DNA of 64,000 nt from Mytilisepta virgata (GCA_028015205.1 CM051521.1:92418513-92482512); one strand, 5' to 3'. Positions 1-12,441 are shown, counted from the stretch's first letter. The notes: generated by a model from the letters alone, not told the origin. Numbers and translations are program-made.

Positions 1-369
1 TCATAGTTTGTTAACTGAATAATGCCACCTACCGCAATCGCCACATGAATAGAACATGATGAAACGGCTCAAAATACGTACATACTGACCAGAGATACAA
101 TCGTTCACTGTACCCATACATGTTTGATACAAAGCCACAAGATATCGTCTGCCTAATGTATGTAAATTGAAAGGAGTAAAAAAAGATATGATCATTCAAA
201 ACTTTATTGCAAAACAAAAAAAAAACATTTGGTCCATAGCAGTATCGACGAATCATACAAATATATACAGTCTGATATACATACATAACACAAAAAAGGA
301 ATATATGTATATTAACTTCTTTCCTCAGTTCTAAGGACTGTTGTATAAAAGACACTACTATATTATATC
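1..369. other. No gene recognised; AT-rich flank
   Basis: Two minus-strand open frames of 64 and 108 codons cross this stretch, but they are low-complexity (rich in Phe, Tyr and Cys) and match no family I recognise. I see no splice-flanked exon. The stretch probably continues the LINE remnant next to it as that element's 3' flank. Confidence 0.4.
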
Positions 370-655
370 ATCAGATGTTGATCGATTAAAAAAAGTTTTC
401 AGTTTTTCTATATAATTATGGGAAGTGAAATTAGGATAATTTCCTATATAACTATTTAAAAAAAGTTTCTCTCAATTTTGTATTAATCTTACAATTGAAG
501 AAACAATGTGATTCATCATCTAAAATATTACATTCCTTACAAAGTCTCTGTCCCCTTATGATGTTTTTGTACCTCCCCAATTCAATCAACAACTCATGAT
601 CAGAAATTATTTTACGGTTCACTTTATTTGGTGGGATAAATAGTACAAATTTTCT
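370..655 (-). mobile_element. LINE 3' fragment, C-terminal zinc-knuckle region
   Basis: Read on the minus strand, this encodes ISDHELLIELGRYKNI followed by GQRLCKECNILDDESHCFFN and a Cys. The R-x-C-x2-C ... DE-x-H-x-F-x3-C arrangement is the short Cys/His segment that ends many CR1/L2/RTE-type non-LTR retrotransposon polyproteins. The frame is lost shortly afterwards and neither the reverse transcriptase nor the endonuclease part is present, so this is a 5'-truncated dead copy. The exact LINE clade cannot be named from so short a piece. Confidence 0.65.
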
Positions 656-811
656 TCAGTTTCACTTTTTAAGTATCTATATAAATAATTATGACCTTAT
701 GATAGTTCATTTAATTGTTGTAATTAGTAGTCATGTCACAAAAATAATCAAATTAAAACTGTCTTCTCTGAAACGACTATATTGAATACGCTTCTGTCGA
801 CTAAGGCCAAA

Positions 812-1294
812 ACAATTAAAATACCCGTGGTTTCGCTAACCCGACCGACCCTTTGTTTCACCGCCGAACCTAACTATTTTTATTCCCAAATTTTGAAACC
901 CGATCCGGAAATAACTATCCGAGAAACTCGGACTCATCCAAAAAGAAGTTGTGGCCAGGTGCACCAGTAGTATAAATCTCCTTAGCTTCAGAATCCCCAG
1001 TAATATACACTGGCTAAAATGAGACAAAATTTGATTGTGAACTTTTTATTCACGTAATAAAATGTCTTTTCAGATCAGACACTTCCCTTCCAATCAAAAA
1101 ATTTGCTGTTATAAAATTCTGATAACATGCAAATAAACATATAAAACTAAAATGATGGTAATAGGTACATTAAAGGTAAAATTTCCGTTAAACAGATATC
1201 TATGACCCTCCCCCCCCCCCTCCTCGAAAAAAAATCCCTACCTACCGACCCTGTTTTCAACACGGTAGCAGAAACACGGGTAATTTTTTTGCCT
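812..1294. repeat. Short element with inverted ends (MITE-like)
   Basis: The left end reads ATTAAAATACCCGTGGTTTC (from about 812). The right end, read on the opposite strand from about 1294, gives AAAAATTACCCGTGTTTCTG; both continue into GCTA and a block related to GACCGACCC. This suggests a roughly 480 bp non-autonomous element with imperfect inverted ends in front of the first visible APIP exon. No convincing target-site duplication was seen. A 62-codon open frame inside is not supported as a gene. Confidence 0.4.
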
Positions 1295-1609
1295 AAATAG
1301 TTTGTACAATACAAATACGGGTCTTCTCGAATTATTATTTAGCAACTAAACTGGTGTTACTCTTATTATGAAATCTTTATCTGCAAACGACTGGTCTGAC
1401 TAATTTCCTGGACACCAACAACAGACAGGTCTTCGCAGTAATAGTAAACCGTGTTTTTACATGTCTACACTTATAGATCAATCTAGTTGCAGATTCAGAT
1501 TTATGAAACTATTGATATTATGTAACAAAAACTATTTATTCAGGTTAGTTTGTCAAAACGGGATACGCTAATTGTTAGAAAGTCTTTTTAACGCATGTAT
1601 TATTTACAG

Positions 1610-4600
1610 GAGCATCCTCGTCAAGTAATCCCAGAAGCTTGTCGACAGTTTTATGATTTAGGATGGATGACAGGATCAGGTGGGGCAATGGGTGTGCGAC
1701 GTGGGTAAGTCGGATATGAACAATCAGCTTGCAAATAAAAGTGGAAAATGAATCTCACTTTGTCTAATTTTTACAAAGGATGATATGGACTGTATTTTGA
1801 ATTAGGGAAAGATACACTAAGGATTATAATTATGAATTAATGAACGAAATTATATTTTTTATATACCAAGGATACTATAAATGGCATATTTAAGAGAATT
1901 AGTCCAAAGCGACTGTAACTATCCTAGTTGTTGTATTTGATATAATATACATTTTTTGGAAATAATTTCTGAATTTCTGCAAAAAACTAGCAGTAATTAT
2001 TAAAATGTGATATCCTTTTTGAACTGGTTTTGTAGGAAAGTACAGACAAATATAAATCTTTGTTATAATTCGAATTCCTTCGGTTTAATTAGAACACCCA
2101 GCTTTGATGCCATAGTACATGTTTGACCCGAAAGTCTCGTGTTTGATCCCCAGCCTGGTAAAACATTGGGATTTGTCGAATCGCCGCTAAGTAGGTGACA
2201 TTTAAGAGTAAGGGCAAAGAATTATCTGCTTGGAGTCAGAATAATGTGTCCGGCTAGGCTGAAATCTCTTCCTTCGGACTGTTAGACCTGAACGAACAAT
2301 ATTTTGTAGTCATACTTATTGTCGTATGCAATATGAGTTTATTTTATAGGGAAGAAATATACATAACGCCATCTGGTGTTCAAAAAGAAAAGGTCCAAGT
2401 AAGTATTTTTCACATGTATATGTATATATAACTATGATAACCTCACACACACGTTTAAGTGTAGTTTCGTAAAGTTCTTCTGTTCATATGAATTGTTCCT
2501 AATTCGGAATATGACGGCGCATATTTCAAGATTCGTAGATTAATTTAAATGTGTATGCTGAATCCTCGCATATTCACTGTGCTACTGAAATTACTACAGC
2601 TATGACGTACTATTTATAAATTTTTGAAACACTTCATAATAATCTTTGGTGGCTGAATATACATAAGTATATGTTTAAACAGATCAACATAATTGGTCTC
2701 TTCTTTTTGTCTTTTATGAATAGCCAGAAGATCTGTTTGTCCAGACCATTGATGGAACTATAATTGCTACACCTCCAGCATGGAAAATGTTGACACAAAG
2801 TTCCTGTACACCGCTCATTATCAACTCATTTAAAGCAAGAAAACGTATGTATTTAGAATAGTACATTTGATATCTCTTAAGACGAATATGACCTTAATCA
2901 AACTCCAGAGTCTCGTGTCATTGTAGATAGTATTAGTTAGTATTGTTCCCCGTTTGAAATGTTGTCACATTCATTCAAAAGACCGTTTTACTAATTATTA
3001 CAGTTTTTCCTGTTGACAGTTTATTTAATTTGTCCGCCACCGCAACGCGACGGAGGGACTTAGTAATGGTCTGCGTCCGTCCGTCACAGTTATTTGTGGA
3101 CGCAACTCCTCTGAGACCGCCGATCGGATTTCGTTCAAATTTTGTACGAGTGTTAGTCACCACATGTACTTGATCCTGTCGCACCACAATTTTGATTCGA
3201 CAAATTTTAAGGGATTTATGGGACTTTTAATGTTTTTGTGCATGTGACACTATAGGAACACTTTGTGGACACAACTCCTCTGATACCGCTGATCGGATTT
3301 CGTTCTATTTTTGTAGGATTGTTAGTCACCATATGTACCCGATCCTTTCGCACCGCCATTTGGATTCGACAAATTTACGGGAGTTATGGGACTTTTTTTT
3401 TGTATTTGACACTATACAAACACTTTGTGGACGCAACTCCTCTGAGACCGCTGGTCGGATTTCATTCAAATTTTGTAGGATTGTTAGTCACCACATGTAC
3501 TTGATCCTATCGAATCGCGATTTTTATTATACAAATTTTACGGTAGTTATGGGACTTTTAACGTTTTTGTGCATGTGACACTATAGGAACACTTTGTGGG
3601 CGCAACTCCTCTGAGACCGCCAATCGGATTTCGTTCAAATTTTGTAGGATTGTTATTCACCATATGTACTTGATCCTATGACGCCGTTTCAATAATACAC
3701 ATTTTGTATATCTTGTGGAGCTTTGACTTTTCTCTGCGGCGGGGGACATATGGCTACGTGTAGCAATCTTGTTTTAATTTCAAACAAACAAAATAAGGTT
3801 ATAATTGTTTTTCCTTGATGTTCTTATGGCCAAAACTAGACCTGTAGTTTATTATTTTTAGGTGCTGGTGCAGTAATTCACGCCCACAACCAGAATGCTG
3901 TCATGATCTCATTACTGTACCCTGGAAAGGAATTTCGAATAACACATCAACAAATGATCAAATGTACATATAACTGGAAATTAGGTACATATTTGTGTCA
4001 ATCATTTTTATTCAAACGAGTTCCACATGTGGAAGTTGTTGGTGAACCCAATTTATTTATTACCATTATGTCCCATCTAAAGTCCAGACTGATACCTTGA
4101 ACATGCTTGGGTTGTATTGTATAGTGCTCAAGTTGAAAAATTATCCAATTTTGCCTTTTAATGTCGAAACTATTTAAACTGTTGATTATTTCGAGTGCGT
4201 GAGGTGGTATATTCGATCTCCGACCTGGTCAAACCAGACTTTAAAATTTGTATTTTCCAGCTAAGCATACGTCATCAAATACTGTACGACTGGTAGTAAG
4301 AATAGTAGTGCATGTAGGTCAACATGTTACCTCGTGAGCTGGCACGTTAAAAAGCATACACATCAACATGTTGAAGAGTCATGTCTATATTTTCTTCAGG
4401 GCCTCGGTGGCAAACTGATTCTAGCAATAGTTTCTTATAGCAAATAATTATCACTTGTGTTGCGATTGAAACCTCCTCGCGACAAGTTCCGTTTTACAGC
4501 GACCATAACTGACAAGAATTGCCATTTTTCCTGTCGAAGATCAAGTTTCGCCCCAAATAAAAAATGACCACCACTATATCGCCATCTGTGCGTGTAAACT

Positions 4601-7600
4601 CCTATAAAACATTGTAAACATATTTATATTTTGATACAAAAACAAAATATTTTTTAATTTAAATTTACAATAGTGTTTTAAATCCTTTAAATTCATATCC
4701 ATATTTTTTTTCATTTCAAAAGGAAAGAACAATAAATATTTTGATGAACTGGTTGTTCCAATTGTAGAAGGTCAACCGGAAGAAATTGACTTGGCAGTAA
4801 GTTTATATCCGCGTTATGTAAAGATTAGATCCAGACCGGTATCTGAAACCTCTGGCCATATCTTCTTACAGATTTCATTAAAAGATCTTGAGTACTATCT
4901 TCGTAAAACCTCCCCAAAAATGATATTTGTAATTTATTCGTTAGTTAAAATATACTATAGTTTAAGAATACGGTATTAATGGCCACAAAGTATCGTACCT
5001 TGATAAATGGATTGGTCAAATCTGAAGAAGCTTTAGTACTAAGTAATCAACTATACAGACCTTCACGCGGATGCAATATAAAAGTAGGATATATGCACAC
5101 TGTAAAGAAATGAGTAGTCTTATGCAAATAGTGACGTACCTGCTAAATATGGTTCATGTAACATGTCACAGGGAGAAAGTAGTGACGTACCTGCTAAATA
5201 TGGTTCATGTAACATGTCACAGGGAGAAAGTAGTGACGTACCTGCTAAATAAGGTTCATGTAACATGTCACAGGGAGAAAGTAGTGACGTACCTGCTAAA
5301 TATGGTTCATGTAACATGTCACAGGGAGAAAGTAGTGACGTACCTGCTAGATATGGTTCATGTAACATGTCACAGGGAGAAAAGAGTGACGTACCTGCTA
5401 AATAAGGTTCATGTAACATGTCACAGGGAGATAGTAGTGACTTACCTGCTAAATATGATTCATGTAACATGTCACAGGGAGAAAGTAGTGGCGTACCTGC
5501 TAAATATGGGTCATGTAACATGTCACAGGGAGAAAGTAGTGACGTACCTGCTAAATATTGTTCATGTAACATGTCACAGGGAGATAGTAGTGACTTACCT
5601 GCTAAATATGATTCATGTAACATGTCACAGGGAGAAAGTAGTGACGTACCTGCTAAATAAGGTTCATGTAACATGTCACAGGGAGATAGTAGTGACTTAC
5701 CTGCTAAATATGATTCATGTAACATGTCACAGGGAGAAAGTAGTGACGTACCTGCTAAATATGGTTCATGTAACATGTCATAGGGAGAAAGTGTCGCAAT
5801 AGCTTATCATTCTAGAGAAGAATATACATTGTAATGAAGCTTATAATCTGAATTATGCAAATGTAAGCAAGACTCTGAAACTTAAAAAGATCAAATGATA
5901 TATGCTCATTTATTTTTGAAGCCATATGTTGCTAAATCGTTAGAGGACTACCCAGAAACATCAGCTGTTATTATAAGGAGACATGGGATGTACGTTGTAG
6001 GACCCACTTGGGAGAAAACTAAATTAATGTAGGTATATAGTATTTTGTGTTCGAAAAGATACTTAGTACAAACACCAAAAAAACCCGTTAAAGAATAGGT
6101 TTGTGTCTAAGAATACAATTTTGCTAGTCAGATTAATTTGAAAGCAAATGAAATGTTGATAAATATTTATTAGTTATTTAGCTCACCTGGCTATTGCCAG
6201 GGTGAGCTTTTACCATCACTTGGCGTCCGTCGTCCGTCCGTCCGTCCGTCGTTAGCTTTTCATTCAAACATCTTCTTCCCAGAAACCATTTGGCCAATTC
6301 CAACCAAACTTTGCATGAGTGGTGTATGGAAGGTCCTCAACAAAATTTCCTCATTTAGTTCTGATTGGTCAAGAAACATGGTCGCCAGAGGCAATTCTTG
6401 TTTCTGATTGGCTGATTTTCAAAAATCTTCTCCTTTGAAACCGCTGGGCCGATCGGTTTGAAACTTAATAGGAATGATCTATGACATGTCCTCTACAAAC
6501 GATACTCAATTTATTTTGATCTGACATAAAACATGGCTGTCGTAGCTAAAAATAGAATATAGGAGTGCATGTGTTGTTTTTGGCTTATAACTTGAAAACC
6601 GTTACAGATATCAAAAATCTGACATAAGGTAAAATTGATCAGCATGACGAGATCTACCTACCCTGAAATTTTGAAGGAAATTCCAAAAGCCATTTAGGAG
6701 TTATTGCCCTTTTTCCGTCAAATTTTCAAAATTTTAACATTTTTCGTCATTTATCTCCAAAACTATTTGAGATAGAACTGAAATGTAAATTTGAAAAATG
6801 TTTGCCATTTTGAGATCTACCTACCCTGAAATTTTAAAGGAAATCCCAAAACCCATTTAGGAGTTGTTGCCCTTTTTTTGTCAAATTTTCAAAATTTTTT
6901 CATTAAAAAATCTTCTCCTCTGAAACCGCTGGGCCGATCGGTATGAAACTTAATAGGAATGATCTATGACATGTCCTCTACAAACCATCCTCAATTTATT
7001 TTGATCTGACATAAAACATGGCTGTCGTAGCTAAAAATAGAATATAGGGGTGCATGTGTTGTTTTTGGCTTATAACTTAAAAACCGTTACAGATATCAAA
7101 AATCTGACACGCGGTAAAATTGATCAGCATGACAAGATCTACCTACCCTGAAATTTTGAAGGAACTTCCAAACCCATTTAGGAGTTATTGCCCTTTTTTC
7201 GTCAAATTTTCAAAATTTTAATATTTTTCGTCATTTATCTCCAAAACTATTTGAGATAGAAGTGAAATGTAAATTTGAAAAATGTTTGCCATTTTGAGAT
7301 CTACCTACCCTGAAATTTTAAAGGAAATCCCAAACCCATTTTGGAGTTATTGCCCTTTTTTATCCCTTGAAGAATACTGTCCAGCATGTCAGCACTCCAA
7401 CCAGGACTACCACCATCAGGGAACATATTTTAACATAAAACCTTATGAAAAATAAATCTTCAACAAATTTTCCCTGAACGATTGAACCAATTGCAACAAA
7501 CTTGGTCAAATAGTTGATTAATTGTCCAATGAAAACCAGACTGCAGGTGAGCGATACAGGCTCTGGTGAGCCTCTAGTTCTTGGATATAAGTTTTATATT

Positions 7601-8175
7601 AATTATCTTGATTATTTACTCCTGCTAATTTCGTATGAGTATATCAAACTATAATTTTAAATGATTTTTTAAATGTAACAACATTCCTGTCACTGAACAT
7701 TATACATCAATGTTTGTCATAACACATCCATGGACGGCAATTATTTTTTAAAAATATTACATTTAAGTGTACTTGATATTTATTGACAAAAAATAATAAA
7801 AGAAGGATGAAAGGGAAAGTTAAAATCCTTGATAACAAACAAATCAAAATAAACGAAAAACACATAACAAACAACAATATAAGAAAAACTGAACCAGTAT
7901 TGATGTGAACTGCTTAAAGAATACCAATGACATCGAGTGTTCCTGAAGGGTAAAAGACAGTCACAGGTTTCCTTGATGATTATACCTAAACAATATACAT
8001 ATATGTACAGTTAACTTGTTTTAACTTGGAATGTGAAACTTTTGCATGATTCAATAATAAACATATTTATAATTTCAGGATAGAAAGTTTTGATTATCTG
8101 TTTAGTTTAGCAATGCAGATGAAACTACATGGTCTTGATCCAACACAGCCCCCATCTAAATCGAATGAATCATAA
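1610..8175 (+). CDS. APIP: Methylthioribulose-1-phosphate dehydratase (APIP/MtnB), 7 exons, 5' partial
   Basis: Cytosolic Zn enzyme of the methionine salvage pathway; it dehydrates methylthioribulose-1-phosphate, and in mammals the protein also restrains apoptosome and inflammasome signalling. Exons are 1610-1704, 2350-2398, 2724-2844, 3862-3984, 4723-4796, 5922-6028 and 8079-8175. All junctions are GT-AG and in phase, giving 221 residues and a TAA stop. The protein aligns from [15 protein letters not shown] to the C-terminus of human APIP (242 aa) with about one inserted residue near the exon 3/4 junction. Visible sites: Cys of SSCTPL, Zn ligands HAH and the His of RRHGMYV. The conserved HQEMIKG is HQQMIKC here, so the catalytic Glu (human E139) is Gln; GTGGGIS reads GSGGAMG. 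The first coding exon (about 20 residues, expected phase 0) was not found between 1 and 1609. Family assignment is certain; activity is doubtful. Confidence 0.93.
2090..2300 (+). repeat. tRNA-derived SINE-like repeat in APIP intron
   Basis: The segment around 2140 contains CTCGTGTTTGATCCCCAGCC, which resembles a degenerate Pol III B box (GTTCGANNCC). It is followed by a body ending near CGGACTGTTAGACCTGAACG. This layout is typical of mollusc tRNA-related SINEs. The A box is not clear and the copy is decayed. It lies in the intron between 1704 and 2350. Confidence 0.4.
3031..3748. repeat. 718 bp inverted-ended element with four internal ~165 bp tandem units
   Basis: The ends TGTCCGCCACCGC (3031) and GCGGCGGGGGACA (ending 3748) are near-perfect inverted repeats. 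Inside are four direct units, starting about 3101, 3270, 3432 and 3601 (spacing 162-169 bp). Each carries GCAACTCCTCTGAGACCGC, TCGGATTTCGTTCAAATTTT and TTGTTAGTCACCA-related blocks. The left arm contains the CGTCCGTCCGTC motif. This is a non-autonomous repeat inserted in the APIP intron between 2844 and 3862. Open frames of about 80 codons inside merely follow the tandem repeat. Confidence 0.65.
4185..4400 (+). repeat. Second tRNA-like SINE fragment
   Basis: GTGCGTGAGGTGGTATATTC followed by GATCTCCGACCTGGTCAAAC resembles a tRNA-type promoter with a degenerate B box. The sequence continues into an unrelated body. It lies in the APIP intron between 3984 and 4723. The call rests on shape only, with no detectable target duplication. 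Confidence 0.35.
5131..5792. repeat. Minisatellite, 13 x 51 bp
   Basis: About 13 nearly identical copies of a 51 bp unit beginning GTGACGTACCTGCTAAATAT and ending CACAGGGAGAAAGTA lie in the APIP intron between 4796 and 5922. Because 51 is a multiple of three and the unit lacks stops in several frames, long open frames run through it on both strands (243 codons forward, 218 reverse). They encode only 17-residue repeats and are not evidence of a protein. Variants (ATAAGG/ATATGG, GACTTAC/GACGTAC) recur in a pattern that suggests block duplication of several units at once. Confidence 0.93.
6180..7580 (+). repeat. CTCACC-ended repeat, 1.4 kb, with internal 484 bp duplication
   Basis: It starts with a hairpin (GCTCACCTGG ... 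CCAGGGTGAGC), then GGCGTCCGTCGTCCGTCCGT, and ends with GGTGAGCGATACAGGCTCTG and GAGCCTCTAG. Internally a block starting AAATCTTCTCCTTTGAAACC recurs about 484 bp later (6423 and 6907). This dispersed family is also seen at 14,809 and, reversed, at 52,515-53,985. It has no coding capacity and sits in the last APIP intron (6029-8078). Confidence 0.7.
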
Positions 8176-8775
8176 TGTTTGTTGTTCTCAATAGGGAATA
8201 CATATTTTTCCAGGACACAAATTAGACTGAAAAAATCATAAGGAAAGCAAAACATCTCGGCAATCTAAACTTGAGCCATTTGAACAAAGTGTTTTTTGCT
8301 TATTTTTAAGATGAAGGTGGATTGTACATCAAATACTACATGTAGTATTGATTGACTTTTCTAAATAACAATGTTATCGTTTTTTACTTCTCCATGCTTT
8401 TCTGCTTCAGTAATAACATTCAGATACGACCAGCTCAAATAACTGCAGGGAACATAAAGAGTTGACGTAATTTAATTTAAAGGCTCAATCCGCATACATA
8501 TGCAGGGCATTGTACAATTACACATGTCCGAAAATGTGTCGTTTTGTCTGGATTGTAAACATAGATTTCTCAGAGGCCGAGGTGAAAAAAGGGACATGGG
8601 AGGACACATAATTGCCATGTAAATGATTTATATTTATTTTATAAGAACTTTATAATAATAAATTCAGTAATATGAAATCAACAAGAATAATCTTCGAAAA
8701 AATGATATATTATTATGAATACTTAACAATAGTTCATGTTGACTATTTTACACATGTACATGTATTATGTAAATT
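8045..8775 (+). repeat. Segmental duplication, copy A (APIP last exon and 3' flank)
   Basis: The end of the last APIP intron, the last exon and about 600 bp downstream are homologous to 21,236-22,075. Shared blocks include ATTTATAATTTCAGGATAGA, the exon itself, CATTTGAACAAAG and, later, ATAAGAACTTTATAATAATA. Copy A carries the functional exon. The region after 8,175 is presumably the APIP 3' UTR and flank; candidate AATAAA hexamers exist but none can be singled out. Confidence 0.8.
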
Positions 8776-9078
8776 TAACTTGAAAAACTGTGTAAGGCAT
8801 TGAATTATTTAATAATAAAATAATGGTAATAGGATTTTAGTACTCTAGTACATTTCTATGTTTAATGGACATACTGACTCTCGAGTGGCCTAAAGGTACA
8901 TATACTTGTATAGGTTGATATGAGTTACATTCAGTGAAAACTTGTTAACACACAATATATCGTTTTACATAATTAAATGAAAAAAACTTGTGAAGACAGG
9001 GTGTGTCATTAACACCCAGTCTACGAGAAAACCATGCAAAATGGTCCACAAGGGGGGTCAACAGAATTTCTTCAAAAT

Positions 9079-10700
9079 TGGTGTGTGGATATATTATGGC
9101 AAGACTAGTTTCTAGGAAAAATATTTTTTCTTGCATTCCAGTGTGAGTAGGGCAAGACAGCAAAATGTGCCGGGAACCAGTTTTCATGGTCAGAGATTGA
9201 ATTTACAGTGAAAAATAACAATATTTGAAACCATCATACCATAAAGAAGAAAACAATATGATCCTTTTCTATTTATTATTGTAAAGTATGGACATGGTAA
9301 ATTAATTTTAATAATTGACAGTAACTAATAATAAACTGCACATAGTGTAACAAAGGGAGATAATTCGATATATTTCAATAATTTGAATTTTCCAAAAAAA
9401 CACAATTCTTAAAATACATACAGAGCCTAATACACCAAAATTTCCAAGACAATCTTTAATGTTTCATAAAGACAAAGCATTCATGTTACTACAAAAGAAA
9501 AAAAATTGGTGGAGTCTCAATTTTCTAAATGCCTAATGAAAGTCTCAAAAAGTACAAAAATGGTATATTTTAAAATAAATGTCTCATCCTTATATTACAC
9601 TACAGGACAAAAATAGCACAGTGAACAACTCCAATTTATGAAAAATTAATTACATATCAATTATTCCAGGAAATGAAGGTTTAAGGCATATGAGCTGAAC
9701 TAGATGGTCTAAAAATGAAATTTTTTTGAAGGGAGATAACTCAAACAAGCAAAATTTCATGTATTTTTTAGATAAACAGGTTTCTTGCCTCAAAAACTTT
9801 TATCATCTTATTTAATAGGCTTTTTACTTCTATAAAGATATCATAATATTTAAATTATTAATCTTCCATAATCTATTATTGGAACTAGAGGCTCACAGGA
9901 GCCTGTATTGCTCACCTGGCAAAAGGTCATTGGTATTATTGCTGTTTTTTTTGTCAGTAACTATCATTATTGGTTCAAAATCTAGACATTGATGTGTGGA
10001 TGTATTATGGGAAGACTACTTTTCAGGAAAAATATTTTTTCTGGTACTACACTGTGAGAGGACAGGACAGCAATATATGCCGGGAACCAGTTTTCATGTT
10101 CAGAGTTTGAATATATAGTAAAAAATATCAATTTTTGATACCATTATACTAAAAAGAAGAGATTAATATGATATTTCTCTGTTTATTATTGTAAAGTATG
10201 AATATGATACATCAATTTTTATCACTGACAGTAACTGCTCATACATCGACCATAGGCTAACAAGGGAGGTAATTCGAAATATTTTGGACATTTGAATTTT
10301 CATAAAAACCACATTTCTCAAAATGCACACAGAGGCTAATATACTAATTTTTCCCAGACAATCTTTATTGTTTCAAAAATACTAAGTATTCATGTAACTT
10401 CAAAGAAAAAAAATTGGTGGGGACTCAATTTTCTAAATGTGTAATGAAAGTCTCAAAATGTCCAAAAATATCAATTTTTTGTAAAAATATCGCAGTTTCT
10501 ATATTACATTCAGAATAAAAATGACACAACAAACACCCCCAAATGATGAAAACTTAATTAGGTATCAATTAATCCAGAAAATAAAGGTTTTAGGTAAAAA
10601 AAAGCTGAACTAGACGATAAAAAAAATGTAATTTTAGAAGGGAGATAACTCTAATGAACAAATTTTAGTATGGTACATTTGTATTTTTCAAATATTCAGG
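9079..10700. repeat. Direct duplication, ~700 bp units about 920 bp apart
   Basis: 9,079-9,790 and about 9,998-10,700 are diverged direct copies. Both contain CCGGGAACCAGTTTTCATG, GGAAAAATATTTTTTCT, TTTATTATTGTAAAGTATG and AAGGGAGATAACTC-type blocks in the same order. A fragment of the CTCACC-ended repeat (9,888-9,935) lies at the junction between them. No gene is seen in either copy. Confidence 0.7.
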
Positions 10701-11377
10701 TTTTTTGCCTGACAGTTTGATTGGTTGAAAGCTTAAGCCATTCATTAGTTCCAAAAATTTTGATTCCATCTGAATTTCTCTAGTTTGTGAGGCCACAAAA
10801 TTTTGTCCTTCCTTGAAAATCTAACAGCTAATTTTGGTCCTTATAAACTCAAAACTTCTTTGCAATAAAATTCTAATCACTGAAAACTGTACTAAGTTCC
10901 GAATTCATTGAATTACATTTGTCATCCTATGATTTCATGATTTTTTTTATTGTTTCTGCAGATGGTTGTTTACTGAAAATATGGATTTCCTTTTATCCAA
11001 TATGCGATTCCGGACCTTGTTCAGTCAGTTTCCTTTAATTTATGCCTACTGTCACTTTACAAGTACATGGGTATCCAACACAATCATCATCCTGTAAAAT
11101 AATTTGACACGCTTTAATTACCAGTAAAATATTAATATAAAACCACACTTTGATTTGCCAATATTGCAAAATGCAATCATTTATTGATTCTGGTGGGATA
11201 ATTTTATTCTTGGCAACATTTCTTGTGACAAAACTTTTAATTCATGTTTTGATAAAAGAAAATCTGCAACATAAGTGAAAAATATTTTGAAATGACGACT
11301 AGGCAAAATCATTTGTAAGTTTTGTATACTTACATTGTATGAATCATTTTGTACTTTGTATATGAACTCTTTAAACC

Positions 11378-12441
11378 CGGTCCTACTAAAAGAAGCCTGC
11401 CAAGGTAAATGAAGCCTGCAAAAGCCTGCAGGTTAATGGCTACAGGTACGTGGAATATTTTTACATATTATGGTAGATGAAAGTATATTATCTGAAAATA
11501 TCGAAAAAAAAATGATTTTGATAAGTTTTTTGACTCTTAATTGATGATTTTCTATTATCGTATTTGAAGCCTGCAAGAATGTGACGCCATCTTGTTTTAC
11601 CTGAGATTCGAGTTGACATGTACAGTTAATTAGACAGTGTACATTGCAGAATAAACAATTTTAAGTAAATAATCACATATTAAAATTTTTATATAATTAT
11701 TAAAAGAAATAACTATACTTATATAAACTAAAAACAACTTGAAATATTCTCACTTAAACAATTTAATTAATATAATTTAATCACACAATCATAGCTTTGA
11801 ACTATACTGAGTAGTGAACTGGCTTCATTTATTAGGATTAATTATCATTTTAATGTTTTCATTATGTTTTAATTACAGCTCTTAATGGGCTATATGATAA
11901 TAAAATGTTTAATAAAACAAAAATTTTATGAAGCCATAAATTGACAGCTTGTGTCCGAATCGCAGTTTAAAGAAATAATTGAATTAACTCGGTAGGATAT
12001 AAATACTGAATTTATCACTTCACTTTTTTCACTTCATTTGCACACAACGTGATATTTGATTTAAACAATAATAGTACCTAATTTATAATAGTAGCTTTTT
12101 TTGTTTCAAATTATTATTATTTGTTACATATTTTCAAAATATAGCAATTTGATATTTGATTTAAAAAATAATAGTACCTAATTTATAATAGTAGCTTTTT
12201 TTTGTTTCAAATTATTTTTATTTGTTACATTTTTTCAAAATAGTAGCTGATTGTTTTATGAATATATTGGCAAATCGATTAAGAGTTGAAAAACTTATCA
12301 AAATCAATTTTTTTTCGATATTTTCAAATAATATACTTTCATCTACCATAATATGTAAAAATATTACGCGTACCTATAGCCATTAACCTGCAGGCTTTTG
12401 CAGGCTTCATTTACCTTGGCAGGCTTCTTTTAGTAGTACCC
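11378..12441. mobile_element. Long-TIR MITE with 9 bp target-site duplication
   Basis: A roughly 180 bp inverted repeat frames this 1,064 bp element. The left arm starts CGGTCCTACTAAAAGAAGCC and the right arm, read in reverse, starts GGGTACTACTAAAAGAAGCC. The arms continue through AAGCCTGCAGGTTAATGGCT and a TATTATGGTAGATGAAAGTA block. The flanks are the 9 bp direct repeat CTTTAAACC at 11,369-11,377 and 12,442-12,450. A 9 bp duplication with long inverted ends points to a Mutator-like non-autonomous element (inference). Inside, a roughly 100 bp unit beginning GATATTTGATTTAAA is duplicated near 12,050 and 12,150. There is no coding capacity. Confidence 0.85.

Noticed and set aside
782..970. 62-codon forward frame as the missing first APIP exon
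   Set aside because: It lies in the inverted-ended repeat, shows no APIP N-terminal similarity, and has no donor in the needed phase at its end.
1152..1175. MMVIGTLK followed by GTAAAA as APIP first exon
   Set aside because: The phase would fit, but eight residues is short of the usual about 20, the sequence is uninformative and chance is a sufficient explanation.
5071..5802. 243-codon forward and 218-codon reverse open frames
   Set aside because: They arise from the 51 bp minisatellite, which has no stops in these frames; they lie inside an APIP intron and encode only a 17-residue repeat.
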